Shown here one piece after another: positions 35,433 through 44,802 of a stretch of 64,000 nt of DNA. Both the position numbers and the translations under genes were made by a program. This stretch comes from Methylocystaceae bacterium (GTDB lineage: Bacteria > Pseudomonadota > Alphaproteobacteria > Rhodospirillales > Terasakiellaceae): NCBI GenBank assembly GCA_013373205.1, contig JABXIG010000003.1, positions 1,157,853 to 1,221,852 on the forward strand, in the 5' to 3' direction. The notes under the pieces are model-generated. The model was given only the letters and a program-made list of their open reading frames with translations. It was not told the origin of the DNA and made no database searches. How positions within the stretch are numbered: the stretch's first letter is position 1; every line of letters begins with the position of its first letter.

Positions 35433-36293
35433 TTAACGGCTTGGCAATTCGATCCTTTCCCTCTCACCCGGGACAGGGTCGAAACGGCCCTCTGACCAAT
35501 CTAACTTCGCCTGTTCAATTCGTTCTTTGCTGGTGGAGACAAAATTCCACCACATATGGCGACGGGTCTGTAATGCCTTCCCGCCCAGAACAAGAAAATG
35601 TAAATCTGTTTCGGCTGTAATTTCCACATCATGGGTGGGAAGGACCAGAAACTCCCCTTTCTGGAAGCTATGGTTACAAACAGTCCCCTGTCCTTTTAAA
35701 ATATAAATTGCCTGTTCTTCATATTCAGAGGCTAATTGAAAATTACCGCCTATCTTAATTTTCACATCAAGATACACGGTTGGACTATGAACAAGAACCG
35801 GAGAAGTTTGCCCAAAGGCATGACCTGCAATAATGGTAGCTTCTGCTCTATCATGCGTGACCTTGGGGAGTTCGTGAGCTTTGACATGCTGAAATGACGG
35901 GGCAATTTCTTGCTTGTCTGACGGTAAAGCCAGCCATATCTGCAACCCATAAAGGGGGCGAGCAGAATTGCGATCATCCGTATCGGATCGTTCTGAATGA
36001 ACAATACCACGCCCCGCTGTCATCCAGTTGACTTCACCGGGGCGAATGGTTTGTGTATAGCCAAGACTATCGCGATGGACAATCTCGCCTTCAATCAGCC
36101 AAGTCAGCGTGGAAAGCCCAATATGGGGGTGCGGGGCAACATCCATACCCTGCCCGACCTGAAGCACAGTCGGTCCCATTTCATCGAAGAAAATAAAGGG
36201 CCCTACCGACCTTTTTTGAGCCGAAGGCAAGAAACGCTGGACGTCAAAGTTGCCAATGTCGCTTTTCTTCGGCTTAATTTCGACAATATCCAT
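35433..36293 (-). CDS. Pirin family protein (bicupin)
   Basis: A 286-residue bicupin. Metal ligands are visible in the first cupin: HPHIGLST and IVHRDSLG with a glutamate in EGEIVH, and TAGRGIVHSE. Pirins include quercetin 2,3-dioxygenases and redox-dependent transcription cofactors. AGGA lies seven bases before the ATG at 36293. It stands alone on the minus strand. Confidence 0.88.
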   Translation of the reverse strand: MDIVEIKPKKSDIGNFDVQRFLPSAQKRSVGPFIFFDEMGPTVLQVGQGMDVAPHPHIGLSTLTWLIEGEIVHRDSLGYTQTIRPGEVNWMTAGRGIVHSERSDTDDRNSARPLYGLQIWLALPSDKQEIAPSFQHVKAHELPKVTHDRAEATIIAGHAFGQTSPVLVHSPTVYLDVKIKIGGNFQLASEYEEQAIYILKGQGTVCNHSFQKGEFLVLPTHDVEITAETDLHFLVLGGKALQTRRHMWWNFVSTSKERIEQAKLDWSEGRFDPVPGERERIELPSR

Positions 36294-36382
36294 CACGCCA
36301 TCCTTTCATCACTTAGGAAAAAGAATGTCATGAATGCCGGATCTTAACAATTACCGATCCGGCAACAGATTGTTTCGAAAAG

Positions 36383-36484
36383 TTAGCTTTTGTTTATTTT
36401 AAGGATTAGGAAGGCCAAAAGACCGATCAAGACGATGACCGTTGTGACTACACCACCAATGCCATAAATTGCGATTTCGTCCAT
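36383..36484 (-). CDS. Tiny single-span membrane protein (33 residues)
   Basis: The frame starts MDEIAIYGIGGVV and runs through one hydrophobic helix of about 20 residues to KINKS at the end. AGGAG sits eight bases before the ATG, which is the main support. It lies 70 bases downstream of the Fnr-type regulator on the same strand, so co-transcription is possible. Size and topology recall small subunits of terminal oxidases or other tiny stress proteins, but I recognise no family. Confidence 0.6.
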   Translation of the reverse strand: MDEIAIYGIGGVVTTVIVLIGLLAFLILKINKS

Positions 36485-36554
36485 TGTATCTACTCCTACT
36501 CATATCAGGTGCAGACAAGATGACAAAATAACGCATAGGCTTCATTGCGAATTG

Positions 36555-37259
36555 TCAATTTTGGTTGGCGATTATTTCCAAAAGATCAATATCGGCCCAA
36601 AAATGGTTCTTCCCCTGATCTTTTAACGCACCGTCGCGTTTAAATTCAGCAATAATGCGTGAGGTTGTTTCAGTCGTAACCCCCAAAATCGCCCCCAAAT
36701 CTTCACGGCTGAACAAATGGCAGGTCTGGTCTTCTTTATCAGATAAGCCGATCACAAGCCGGGCGACACGAGATTTGGAACTACCTGTTGAAAGTTCTGT
36801 CAGCCAAGCGTCAGCCCGCTTTACAGCACTATGCCAACGGCTCAAAAGCTGGCTATGAAGGCGTGGTGTTTCTTTATTTAACTTTTCAACAACTTCGCGC
36901 GGGATTTGGCAAAGCTCAGCTTCGCGAATCACGGTGGCAAAATGTTCATAAGCCGGGTTCACCAAAGTTTCCAGCCCCGCTACATCGCCCTGACGCAACA
37001 AACGCACGATCCGTTGTGAACCATCAGGCAAATATTGCGTTAACTTGATAACACCGCTTCTGACCGTATAGAGATATTCGCCTTCTTCACCCTCGTTATA
37101 AAGGGTTTCACCTGTAAGCTTCGTAACTTCCGTAATGGGTTTGTGGATCAGTTCAAAGTCGTCATGCTGCAGGTCAGCGAATAAGGCCATGTGACGGATC
37201 ACACAGTTTTCGCAGGACGACATCCCGGTCCAGGCATTGGCTATGGCTTGTTTTTCCAA
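36555..37259 (-). CDS. Crp/Fnr-family regulator, Fnr-like, lacking one cluster cysteine
   Basis: A 234-residue regulator: sensor domain, long dimer helix and helix-turn-helix at about 184-212 with the Fnr recognition set E197-T-T-S200-R201, predicting TTGAT-N4-ATCAA sites. Of the four [4Fe-4S] cysteines of Fnr, C16, C19 and C117 are present. The remaining ligand is absent: position 25 (E. coli spacing) is Ala and position 27 (FnrL spacing, CxxCPIRHxxxC) is Phe. It may bind an altered cluster, or sense something else. Genes for two tiny membrane proteins flank it. Confidence 0.88.
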   Translation of the reverse strand: MEKQAIANAWTGMSSCENCVIRHMALFADLQHDDFELIHKPITEVTKLTGETLYNEGEEGEYLYTVRSGVIKLTQYLPDGSQRIVRLLRQGDVAGLETLVNPAYEHFATVIREAELCQIPREVVEKLNKETPRLHSQLLSRWHSAVKRADAWLTELSTGSSKSRVARLVIGLSDKEDQTCHLFSREDLGAILGVTTETTSRIIAEFKRDGALKDQGKNHFWADIDLLEIIANQN

Positions 37260-37492
37260 TTCGCATCCATCCGTAAAGAAGAAATGAAGATGTGGTGAAA
37301 TTATCTCCGTTCCACAATCCGATCAAGTGGTTCTACAGTATTATTAAAATTATCGTTATCAAATAATGTGAAAAATTACGCCTTAACAACGTGAGAGGGA
37401 TTTATTTTAGAATAATTATAATTCCAATTGACATTTTAAGGCCACACATTATGGTGTCGCGGCGAATTTAAAAAACTGCGAAGGAAATGACA

Positions 37493-37615
37493 ATGCAACA
37501 TAACCCAACTTTGACAGAGAAACTCACTGGCGACGCCCTTCCATTTGTTATCATGGGGATCGGCCTCACTATGGTGGCATGGGTATACGCAATTGGTGAT
37601 GTGGTTATGGGTTAA
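37493..37615 (+). CDS. Tiny single-span membrane protein (40 residues)
   Basis: The frame starts MQHNPTLTEKLTGDALPF and continues with one hydrophobic helix of about 20 residues to DVVMG. GAAGGAAA lies nine bases upstream, and a strong terminator begins 31 bases after the stop, so a dedicated short transcript is well supported. It diverges from the Fnr-type gene across 233 bases. The family is unknown to me. Regulation by the neighbouring Fnr-like protein is plausible but no good Fnr box is visible. Confidence 0.65.
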   Translation: MQHNPTLTEKLTGDALPFVIMGIGLTMVAWVYAIGDVVMG

Positions 37616-37645
37616 CCCCCCTTTTCCTACTCCCCCCCATTTATG

Positions 37646-37673
37646 AAAGGCAGGATGTATCCTGCCTTTTTTA
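37646..37673 (+). terminator. Rho-independent terminator after the 40-residue protein gene
   Basis: AAAGGCAGGA, TGTA loop, TCCTGCCTTT then T tract. A ten-pair perfect stem. Confidence 0.9.
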
Positions 37674-37733
37674 TTGCGTGATCCCGTCTTTCGGACTACA
37701 TGGTTTATGGTCAGAATCATAGGACAGATCACG

Positions 37734-38918
37734 GTGAGCATTCAAAACCCCATCATCAACTGGTTGTTGGAAGACGGTTGGAAATTTTCCGACCAGAAAG
37801 AATTTACAAAGCATCTATCAGAAACCATCCGGAATGCAGGTGTTCCGATCTCGCGCGTGCGGTTAAGTGTTCGTTTGCTTCACCCACAGGTTATGGGCTT
37901 TAGCTACACATGGGATGACCGACTGGATCACGTGGAATATTTTGAAGCAAGCCACGAACTTCGGGAAAGTGACATGTATAAAAACAGTCCCTTTGCAGCC
38001 ATTTTTGATGATGGGGCCGACGCTATTCGCCGCCGCATCATGGATGATGCATGCTTGCTTGATTATCCGGTTCTGGACGACCTGAAAGAAGAAGGCTTCA
38101 ATGATTATGTCGCCCTCCCCCTGATTTTTTCCGATGGACGACGAAGTGCCATCACCTTTGCCAGCCGGCATGAAAATGGCTTTAGTTCAGATGAACTAAC
38201 GCTGATTTATGACAGCCTGTCTGCCATGGCCCGTATTATTGAAAACCATGCACTTAAACACACCGCAAGCGTTTTACTAGAAACCTATCTGGGGCGCGCT
38301 ACCGGACAACAGGTTTTAAGTGGTAAGGTTCAACGTGGGGATGGTCAGCGCATTCGCTCGGTCATCTGGTTTTCTGACCTGAGACAATCAACCCATCTGG
38401 CCGAAACGATGGAAAGCAATGACTTTCTGGAAATGCTAAACGATTATTTTGAATGTACAGCTGGAGCCGTCCTTGAAAATAATGGAGAGGTCTTGCGCTA
38501 TATCGGGGATGCAGTCCTCGCCATCTTTCCACTTGGTCCCACAGATGATTGTGAAACCTCCAACGAAGCCGCGCATAATGCAGAAAAAGCTGCACGCATG
38601 GCCTTTGAACGACTGGAAGCCTTGAACGAAAAACAACGTGAAAACAGCAAGCCTGAAATAGCATCCGGGATCGGATTACATATTGGTGATGTCATGTATG
38701 GAAATATCGGTACACTTAGCCGTCTTGAATTTTCTGTAATTGGCTCATCAGCCAACGAAGCAGCACGCCTTGAAAGTATGACAAAAGAACTTAATGTACC
38801 ACTGATTGTTTCTGATCAGTTTTCCCAGCTTCATGGCGGATTATGGCGTTCCCTTGGAGCATATAACCTAAAAGGTTTCGTACAAAAACGCGAACTTTAT
38901 ACATTTAGTGCCGCCTAA
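37734..38918 (+). CDS. Class III adenylate/guanylate cyclase with N-terminal sensor region
   Basis: A protein of 394 residues from the GTG at 37734 (AGGA nine bases upstream); an ATG at 37707 is an alternative. The N-terminal 170 residues resemble a GAF-like domain (FADDG-type DEG-FNDYVALPLIF segment). The cyclase domain from about 215 has both metal aspartates (WFSDLRQST and IGDAVLAIF) and the transition-state Asn/Arg segment SANEAARLES, so it should be active. It makes a cyclic nucleotide, probably cAMP. Possible readers lie in the window: a cyclic-nucleotide-binding protein at 48004 and a CRP-type site at 63069. Confidence 0.87.
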   Translation: MSIQNPIINWLLEDGWKFSDQKEFTKHLSETIRNAGVPISRVRLSVRLLHPQVMGFSYTWDDRLDHVEYFEASHELRESDMYKNSPFAAIFDDGADAIRRRIMDDACLLDYPVLDDLKEEGFNDYVALPLIFSDGRRSAITFASRHENGFSSDELTLIYDSLSAMARIIENHALKHTASVLLETYLGRATGQQVLSGKVQRGDGQRIRSVIWFSDLRQSTHLAETMESNDFLEMLNDYFECTAGAVLENNGEVLRYIGDAVLAIFPLGPTDDCETSNEAAHNAEKAARMAFERLEALNEKQRENSKPEIASGIGLHIGDVMYGNIGTLSRLEFSVIGSSANEAARLESMTKELNVPLIVSDQFSQLHGGLWRSLGAYNLKGFVQKRELYTFSAA

Positions 38919-39028
38919 GGGTTTTTCCCGTACATTTTTTAACTCAAAGACTGGTAATTCCCTAAAAACGGTTTAGACTGCATAGAAATAACAAAAATGC
39001 CAAGAAAACAAAGGGGTGGAGTCAGGCT

Positions 39029-40360
39029 TTGAGCACTCATAGTATCGCAAATATCATTGTTGCTTCGGCAAATCATGATGATTTAACTGGTTTTACTAAA
39101 GACCTGGAACAGCATAATTACACTGTTCTTAAATGTGACGACACCGGGTTGGATACCAAAAGCAAGACGGCCCACCCCGATCTTATTGTTGTGGATGTAA
39201 GCTCGGATAAATTTGATGGTTTTGCAGCCATTTTAAAAATCAAATCCAGCCCTGAAACCGCTCATATCCCTGTTGTTGCTCTGGCAGCCGAAAAAACAGA
39301 TGAATTATATGAACGTGCGATCGAGGTCTGCGCCAATGATATCTTCATCCACAGTTTAAAAATTGAAGAATTTATTGCCCATATTCAGGCTCTCTTACGT
39401 CTTTCCACAATGTTTATGGAACTGGACAATCGGGTCACCCTAGCAAAAGAATATAATATAGAGGCCAGCAACGAAGTCGATGTGGAAAATAAAGCCCCTT
39501 ACACCGTTTTACTGGTCGCGCCCAAAGACGGTGATAAAGCGGCCCTGACAACGGTTTTGGACGGTAATTGCAACATTGATGTATGCAACACTGTTTTTGA
39601 AGCTGAAGATATACTGACCAACGGTTTTTATGATGCCTGCATCTGTCATTATGATAAAAGCATCCATGACGCTGTATTGAGCCTGAGTGCACGTGTACGC
39701 AACAACCCGCGTCTGTTTAACCTGCCTATGCTGGTCATGTGTGCAGATAAAATCAATGATCGTATGGAAGCCTATCGCCGTGGCGTCACGCGAATCATTG
39801 ACCGACCACTTAATCTTCATACCCTAAAAGCCAAGCTTAAAATGCTGGTGCGTCGTCAACGGCTTCGCTGGGCGTTGCGCAATGCAATTGAAAAAACCAA
39901 AGCCTCTAAAAACAGTGACGCTAAAACAAATGCCTATAGTCGGGATTTCTTTGAAAAAAATCTGGATTGCCAGATAAAGAATGCCCACACATGGCAAAAA
40001 AACCTGACAGTTGTGTTTTTCTCTATTCCAAATATCGAAAGCCTGAAAGTTCAGTTTGATACGACGGCAACGGATCATTTGTTACAACAAACCCATCAAT
40101 GGATTGCCGGACTTGTGCGTATTGAAGATATGGTTGCGCGCTTTGGGGACCATGAATTTTGCGTCGCCCTGCCCGATACTCCCGTTGATGAAGCCCAGAT
40201 TGTCATGCACCGGATTGCTGGCATCCTCAGTTATACAGATTTTGCTTTGCCTGATGTCTTTCAGCCCATCAGTGTCTGGGTTGAAACAGGGATCACAGGG
40301 CTTGAACTGGGCGATGATCGCGATATCTTAATTAAAAGAGCCCGACACAACATACAATAA
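39029..40360 (+). CDS. PopA/PleD-like protein: two receiver domains and a degenerate GGDEF domain
   Basis: A 443-residue protein from a TTG with GGAG seven bases upstream. Receiver 1 (about 5-125) keeps the phospho-aspartate position D56 but lacks the acidic pocket and the KP lysine; receiver 2 (about 165-285) is more degenerate. In the GGDEF domain the active site is G373-D-H-E-F377 and the metal-aspartate and substrate regions are altered, so cyclase activity is unlikely. The inhibitory-site motif R364-I-E-D367 is intact, five residues before GDHEF, as needed for c-di-GMP binding. The layout is that of Caulobacter PopA, a c-di-GMP receptor; a receptor role is inferred. Confidence 0.82.
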   Translation: MSTHSIANIIVASANHDDLTGFTKDLEQHNYTVLKCDDTGLDTKSKTAHPDLIVVDVSSDKFDGFAAILKIKSSPETAHIPVVALAAEKTDELYERAIEVCANDIFIHSLKIEEFIAHIQALLRLSTMFMELDNRVTLAKEYNIEASNEVDVENKAPYTVLLVAPKDGDKAALTTVLDGNCNIDVCNTVFEAEDILTNGFYDACICHYDKSIHDAVLSLSARVRNNPRLFNLPMLVMCADKINDRMEAYRRGVTRIIDRPLNLHTLKAKLKMLVRRQRLRWALRNAIEKTKASKNSDAKTNAYSRDFFEKNLDCQIKNAHTWQKNLTVVFFSIPNIESLKVQFDTTATDHLLQQTHQWIAGLVRIEDMVARFGDHEFCVALPDTPVDEAQIVMHRIAGILSYTDFALPDVFQPISVWVETGITGLELGDDRDILIKRARHNIQ

Positions 40361-40374
40361 GGCACAAAAGGCCC

Positions 40375-41001
40375 ATGTATTTAGACATTTATTATGACAC
40401 CATCTGTCCGTGGTGCCTAATCGGTAAGAAAAGGCTGGAACAAGCCTTGGAAAGTCGTGCCCATGTGTCTTTAAAACTCCGCTGGAAACCTTTTTTGCTA
40501 AATCCCAACATGGGACCAAACGGTATGGATCGCCAAACCTATCTCGAACATAAGTTCGGTGGTCCGGGTCGGGCCAAAAGGGTCTATGATGTAATCGCCA
40601 AAACAGGACAGGATAACGGCATCGACTTTCAGTTTGACCGGATCAAATATACCCCGAATTCCGTCAATTCCCACTGTCTTGTCACATTCGCAGAACAATT
40701 TGATCTGGATCAGCAAATGGTAGATCGTCTGTTTCGCGCCTTTTTTATGGAAGGTGAAAATATTGGGGACATCAACTGCCTAACAAGGCTGGCGCAAGAA
40801 GTCGGGTTGGATGACAAGGCTTTTTTGACTTTCATAAAAAATGAAGACACCCGAGAAACGGTCCTGCAATCAGATCGTGAAGCGCGCGAACTGGGCGTTC
40901 ATGGTGTACCGGCCTTTGTCGCACGCGACCATTACGTCATTTCCGGGGCACAAGACCCGAAGATTTTGGGAAAATTCATTGATACGGCCATAAACGGTTA
41001 A
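40375..41001 (+). CDS. DsbA-family oxidoreductase, FrnE-like
   Basis: A 208-residue thioredoxin-fold protein with a CPWC active site at about 12-15 and no signal peptide, so it is cytoplasmic. The HGVPAFV cis-proline segment lies near the end. The FrnE / 2-hydroxychromene-2-carboxylate isomerase-like branch is indicated by WCLIGKKRLEQAL and the NSHCL region. The substrate is unknown. The gene is 14 bases after the PopA-like gene and its end overlaps the convergent mfd end by four bases. Confidence 0.88.
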   Translation: MYLDIYYDTICPWCLIGKKRLEQALESRAHVSLKLRWKPFLLNPNMGPNGMDRQTYLEHKFGGPGRAKRVYDVIAKTGQDNGIDFQFDRIKYTPNSVNSHCLVTFAEQFDLDQQMVDRLFRAFFMEGENIGDINCLTRLAQEVGLDDKAFLTFIKNEDTRETVLQSDREARELGVHGVPAFVARDHYVISGAQDPKILGKFIDTAING

Positions 41002-44000
41002 GTTAGTTTCGCCATTTCACCTAAGTCTTTCAACAGCTGTTTAACGCCTGCAAGGCGGGTATTCAGATCATCCCAGCGACGCATAAAGACCAGACAATGA
41101 TCCGGGCGCATCTTTGCTGTTCCGGCCTGATCCATCAAAAAACGCACCAAGCCATCCGGATTGGCGAATTCATTATTGCGGAACTTAATCACTGCCCCTT
41201 TTGGTCCTGCATCTACTTTTTCAACCGATGCGGCACGACATAAACGTTTCAAATGGACCGTGTCCAAGAGGTTTTCTACCTCGCCCGGCAATTTCCCAAA
41301 ACGATCCACCAATTCAGCGGCAAAACTGTCCAGCTCTTGTGCTGTCTTTAAAGTGGACACTCTGCGATAAAGTTCCATACGCACATTCAAATCAGCAATA
41401 TAGCTTTCGGGGATCAAGACAGGCAGACCGATGCCGATTTGCGGACTCCAATCATGCTCATCGCCCTCATCGCCCAGCGTGCCTTTGGCTTCGGCCACGG
41501 CTTCTTCCAGCATCTGTTGATAAAGTTCGATCCCGACTTCTTTGATATGACCGGACTGTTCATCACCTAGCAGGTTCCCTGCCCCACGAATATCAAGGTC
41601 ATGGCTTGCCAGTGTAAAGCCAGCCCCTAGACTATCCAGCGTCTGCATGACTTCCAGACGCTTTTCTGCCGTTTTGGAAATCTTTTGCCCCGGTGGTAAA
41701 GTCAAATAAGCATAGGCCCGCGTCTTGGAGCGCCCGACCCGACCACGCAATTGATACAGTTGCGCCAGACCAAACATATCGGCACGGTGAATAAAGATTG
41801 TGTTCACGGACGGCAAATCCAAACCTGATTCAACGATATTCGTCGCAAGCAGAATGTCATACGCCTTTTCAGAAAAAGCCGTCATGACTTCTTCCAACTC
41901 TTTCGGGCTCATGCGGCCATGGGCAATACAGACTTTGGCATCCGGCACCATTTCATCCAGTTCGCGCGCGACCTTGTCCAGATCGGCCAGACGCGGGCAG
42001 ACATAAAAACACTGCCCACCTCGAAAACGCTCACGCTGAATGGCTTCACGGATAACCACATGGTCAAATGGCATCACAAAGGTGCGAACGGCCAAACGAT
42101 CCACAGGCGGTGTGGCGATCAAGCTCATTTCCTTCACCCCCGTCAAAGCCATTTGCAAGGTCCGTGGGATCGGGGTCGCGGTTAAGGTCAGCACATGCAC
42201 ATCGGCTTTTAATTTTTTCAGCTGTTCTTTATGCGTGACGCCAAAATGCTGTTCTTCATCAATAATCAGAAGCCCAAGACGTCTAAATTTGACAGTCTTT
42301 GCCAGCAAGGCATGGGTACCGATCACCACATCGACCGTGCCTTTTTCCATCTCTTCCTTCGTCAGCTTGGCATTTGCCGGGGTGACAAGGCGTGAAAGTT
42401 GCTGAATTCGGATGGGAAAATCGGAAAAACGATCAACAAAGTTATTGTAATGCTGTCGTGCAAGCAACGTGGTCGGCACCACGACGGCGACTTGCATACC
42501 ACTCATGGCGGCAACAAAGGCTGCGCGCAAGGCGACTTCGGTTTTACCAAAGCCGACATCGCCACAAACCAGACGGTCCATGGGTCGCCCACTCTTCAAG
42601 TCAGATATTGCATCACCAATGGCGCGCAATTGGTCATCTGTTTCCACAAATTTAAAGCGGTTACAGAATTCTTCATACAAGCCATCCGGCGCACTGACCG
42701 CTTCACCTTTGCGTAATTCGCGTGCTGCGGCAACTTTAATCAAATCCTGGGCCATATCCTTGACCCGTTCTTTCAATCTGGCTTTGCGTGCCTGCCAAGC
42801 CACACCGCCCAGCTTATCCAGATGGGCTGCGCCTTGGTCTGAGCCAAAGCGCGATAAAAGTTCAATATTTTCGACGGGTAAAAACAGTTTGTCCCCGCCA
42901 TCATAAACAAGGATCAAACAATCGTGGGGCGCACTGCCCACATCAATGGTTTCCAAGCCTTCATAACGACCAATCCCATGATCCACATGAACCACAAGAT
43001 CGCCTTCTGTCAGGCTAGAAGCTTCAGCAATAAAGTTTTCAGCCCGCATCCGTCGCCGGGCCGGGCGCACCATACGATCACCCAAAATATCCTGTTCAGA
43101 AAGAACCGTCAGACCATCACACGCAAAGCCATGTTCCAGCCCCAAAACAACCAGTGCCACCGCATCTTTGGGCAGGCGTTCAACATCTTTATAACTGCCG
43201 ACAGCAGCAAGTCCTGCCACGCCATGTTCTTTCAGCACATTCATCAAACGATCACGTGATCCTTCAGAATAGGCAGCAATCACCAGACGCTGACCGGTTG
43301 CTTGTTCAGCCACCATATACTGACGCACGGCATCATAGACATTGGTATCCGGATTGGCCCGTGCTTCAGCAAAATCATGACTGCGCCGCCCTAACGCATC
43401 AATGACCGTGTCATTTTCCGGCAGACTAAATGGATTAATCTGTCCAAAGCCATAGCCATCCAACAACTTGTCCCAATCATCCCGATTGAGATACAAAAGA
43501 TTGGTTTCAAGCGGATTATAAGGTGCCTCCCCGCTTAGGTTCGCATCCACCATATCCACACGGGCATCATAATAATCCTGAATGATTTCAAGACGTGCAT
43601 CACGAGCCTGATCGACTTCATGATCAAAAACGATTTTGCTGGCTTTGGGCAGATAATCCAGCAACGTCGCCATGCTTTCATGGAAAAGTGGCAACCAATG
43701 TTCCACCCCAATGGCACGGCGTCCTTCAGAAACCGCATCATAAAGTGGATCTTTCGCGGCCTTGGTCCCAAATATTTTGCGAAATTCCGTGCGGAAGCGC
43801 GAAATCGCCTCGTCATCCATCGGCAGTTCGCTGACCGGTTTTAATACGAAAGTATCCAATTGATCGATGGTACGCTGACTGAGCGCATCAAAACTTCGAA
43901 TACCGGCGACTTCATCCCATTCCAGATCAAGGCGCAAGGGGTTATTCATCCCCGGTGCATATACATCGACGATATCCCCGCGAACCGCATATTCGCCCGG

Positions 44001-44471
44001 TTCCATCACTGTTTCACTGCGTTGATAGCCGTTCTTTTCCAAAAAGTCCGTCAGACTTTCACGACGGATTTCATCCCCGACCTTGGCTTGAAAAACGGCT
44101 TTCGCAAAACTTTCCTTGGGCGGCACTTTTTGTAAAAAAGCAGAAACCGTTGTCAATACAATGCGCGACTTTTCACGTTTTTCCACCATAGAAGTCAGCG
44201 CATCAACCCGCTGGCCGACGATCTCTGCATGGGGTGAGACCCGGTCATAAGGCAAACAATCCCATGCCGGAAATTGAATGATCTCTAAATCAGGATAAAA
44301 GAAGGACAAAACCTGTGCCGTGCGGACCATCTTTGCCTCGTCCACAGAGACATACAGCAAATCACCATGCTGTTTCGTAAGGTATCCAAGAACAAGGCTA
44401 TCAAACCCGTCCGGGACGGCCGAATAGGTTAAGCTGCCAGCTGTGGGCAGGGCGCGCAGGGAAAGTTTCAT
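40998..44471 (-). CDS. mfd: Transcription-repair coupling factor
   Basis: A 1157-residue translocase that removes stalled RNA polymerase and recruits UvrA. The UvrB-like N-terminal module is followed by a CarD-like polymerase-interacting domain (GDLVVHVDHGIGRYEGLE), then the SF2 motor with Walker A GDVGFGKTE, DEEQHFG and TATPIPRTLQMA, helicase C motifs, and the TRCF C-terminal domain. The ATG shares a base with the sdhE stop (TAATG), so the two genes are translationally coupled. The recG - sdhE - mfd grouping is common in alphaproteobacteria. Confidence 0.97.
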   Translation of the reverse strand: MKLSLRALPTAGSLTYSAVPDGFDSLVLGYLTKQHGDLLYVSVDEAKMVRTAQVLSFFYPDLEIIQFPAWDCLPYDRVSPHAEIVGQRVDALTSMVEKREKSRIVLTTVSAFLQKVPPKESFAKAVFQAKVGDEIRRESLTDFLEKNGYQRSETVMEPGEYAVRGDIVDVYAPGMNNPLRLDLEWDEVAGIRSFDALSQRTIDQLDTFVLKPVSELPMDDEAISRFRTEFRKIFGTKAAKDPLYDAVSEGRRAIGVEHWLPLFHESMATLLDYLPKASKIVFDHEVDQARDARLEIIQDYYDARVDMVDANLSGEAPYNPLETNLLYLNRDDWDKLLDGYGFGQINPFSLPENDTVIDALGRRSHDFAEARANPDTNVYDAVRQYMVAEQATGQRLVIAAYSEGSRDRLMNVLKEHGVAGLAAVGSYKDVERLPKDAVALVVLGLEHGFACDGLTVLSEQDILGDRMVRPARRRMRAENFIAEASSLTEGDLVVHVDHGIGRYEGLETIDVGSAPHDCLILVYDGGDKLFLPVENIELLSRFGSDQGAAHLDKLGGVAWQARKARLKERVKDMAQDLIKVAAARELRKGEAVSAPDGLYEEFCNRFKFVETDDQLRAIGDAISDLKSGRPMDRLVCGDVGFGKTEVALRAAFVAAMSGMQVAVVVPTTLLARQHYNNFVDRFSDFPIRIQQLSRLVTPANAKLTKEEMEKGTVDVVIGTHALLAKTVKFRRLGLLIIDEEQHFGVTHKEQLKKLKADVHVLTLTATPIPRTLQMALTGVKEMSLIATPPVDRLAVRTFVMPFDHVVIREAIQRERFRGGQCFYVCPRLADLDKVARELDEMVPDAKVCIAHGRMSPKELEEVMTAFSEKAYDILLATNIVESGLDLPSVNTIFIHRADMFGLAQLYQLRGRVGRSKTRAYAYLTLPPGQKISKTAEKRLEVMQTLDSLGAGFTLASHDLDIRGAGNLLGDEQSGHIKEVGIELYQQMLEEAVAEAKGTLGDEGDEHDWSPQIGIGLPVLIPESYIADLNVRMELYRRVSTLKTAQELDSFAAELVDRFGKLPGEVENLLDTVHLKRLCRAASVEKVDAGPKGAVIKFRNNEFANPDGLVRFLMDQAGTAKMRPDHCLVFMRRWDDLNTRLAGVKQLLKDLGEMAKLT

Positions 44472-44728
44472 TAGGCTGGGTCGTATTCCTGGCAGTTGCG
44501 GAGTTTATCCATGACGGAATTTTCAAATTTTTCGGGCACATCGCGTTTCGCGCTGATCCACAAAAAAATATCCCAGTCATTTTCCTCCAAAAGGGTTTCA
44601 AACTGGTCCAGTTCTTTCGGGCTAAGGTCATCCAGATAACGTTCTGAAAATCGTGCGAAAATCACATCATTTTCATGTACGCCCATGTATTTACATTTGT
44701 GATGTAAGCGCTTAAGACGACCATCCAT
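44471..44728 (-). CDS. sdhE: Succinate dehydrogenase assembly factor (SdhE/Sdh5 family) with altered RGxxE motif
   Basis: An 85-residue protein of the DUF339 family, which assists covalent flavin attachment to SdhA and FrdA. The family motif RGxxE reads M15-G16-V-H-E19 here: Gly and Glu are kept but the arginine is Met. The rest matches (FSERYLDDLSPKELDQFETLLEENDWDIFLWI region). It lies between recG (divergent) and mfd (coupled), the normal alphaproteobacterial place. Confidence 0.88.
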   Translation of the reverse strand: MDGRLKRLHHKCKYMGVHENDVIFARFSERYLDDLSPKELDQFETLLEENDWDIFLWISAKRDVPEKFENSVMDKLRNCQEYDPA

Positions 44729-44802
44729 AAGAACACCATTTGCTACTTCTAAAAATTTGCTTAGGATATAGCTTTATTTTAGCTAGATGTCACCTTCAAA
44801 CC

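Noticed and set aside
37349-37362. ATTATCGTTATCAA as an Fnr box before the 40-residue protein gene
   Set aside because: Right half-site is perfect but the left half matches only three of five bases; too weak to call.
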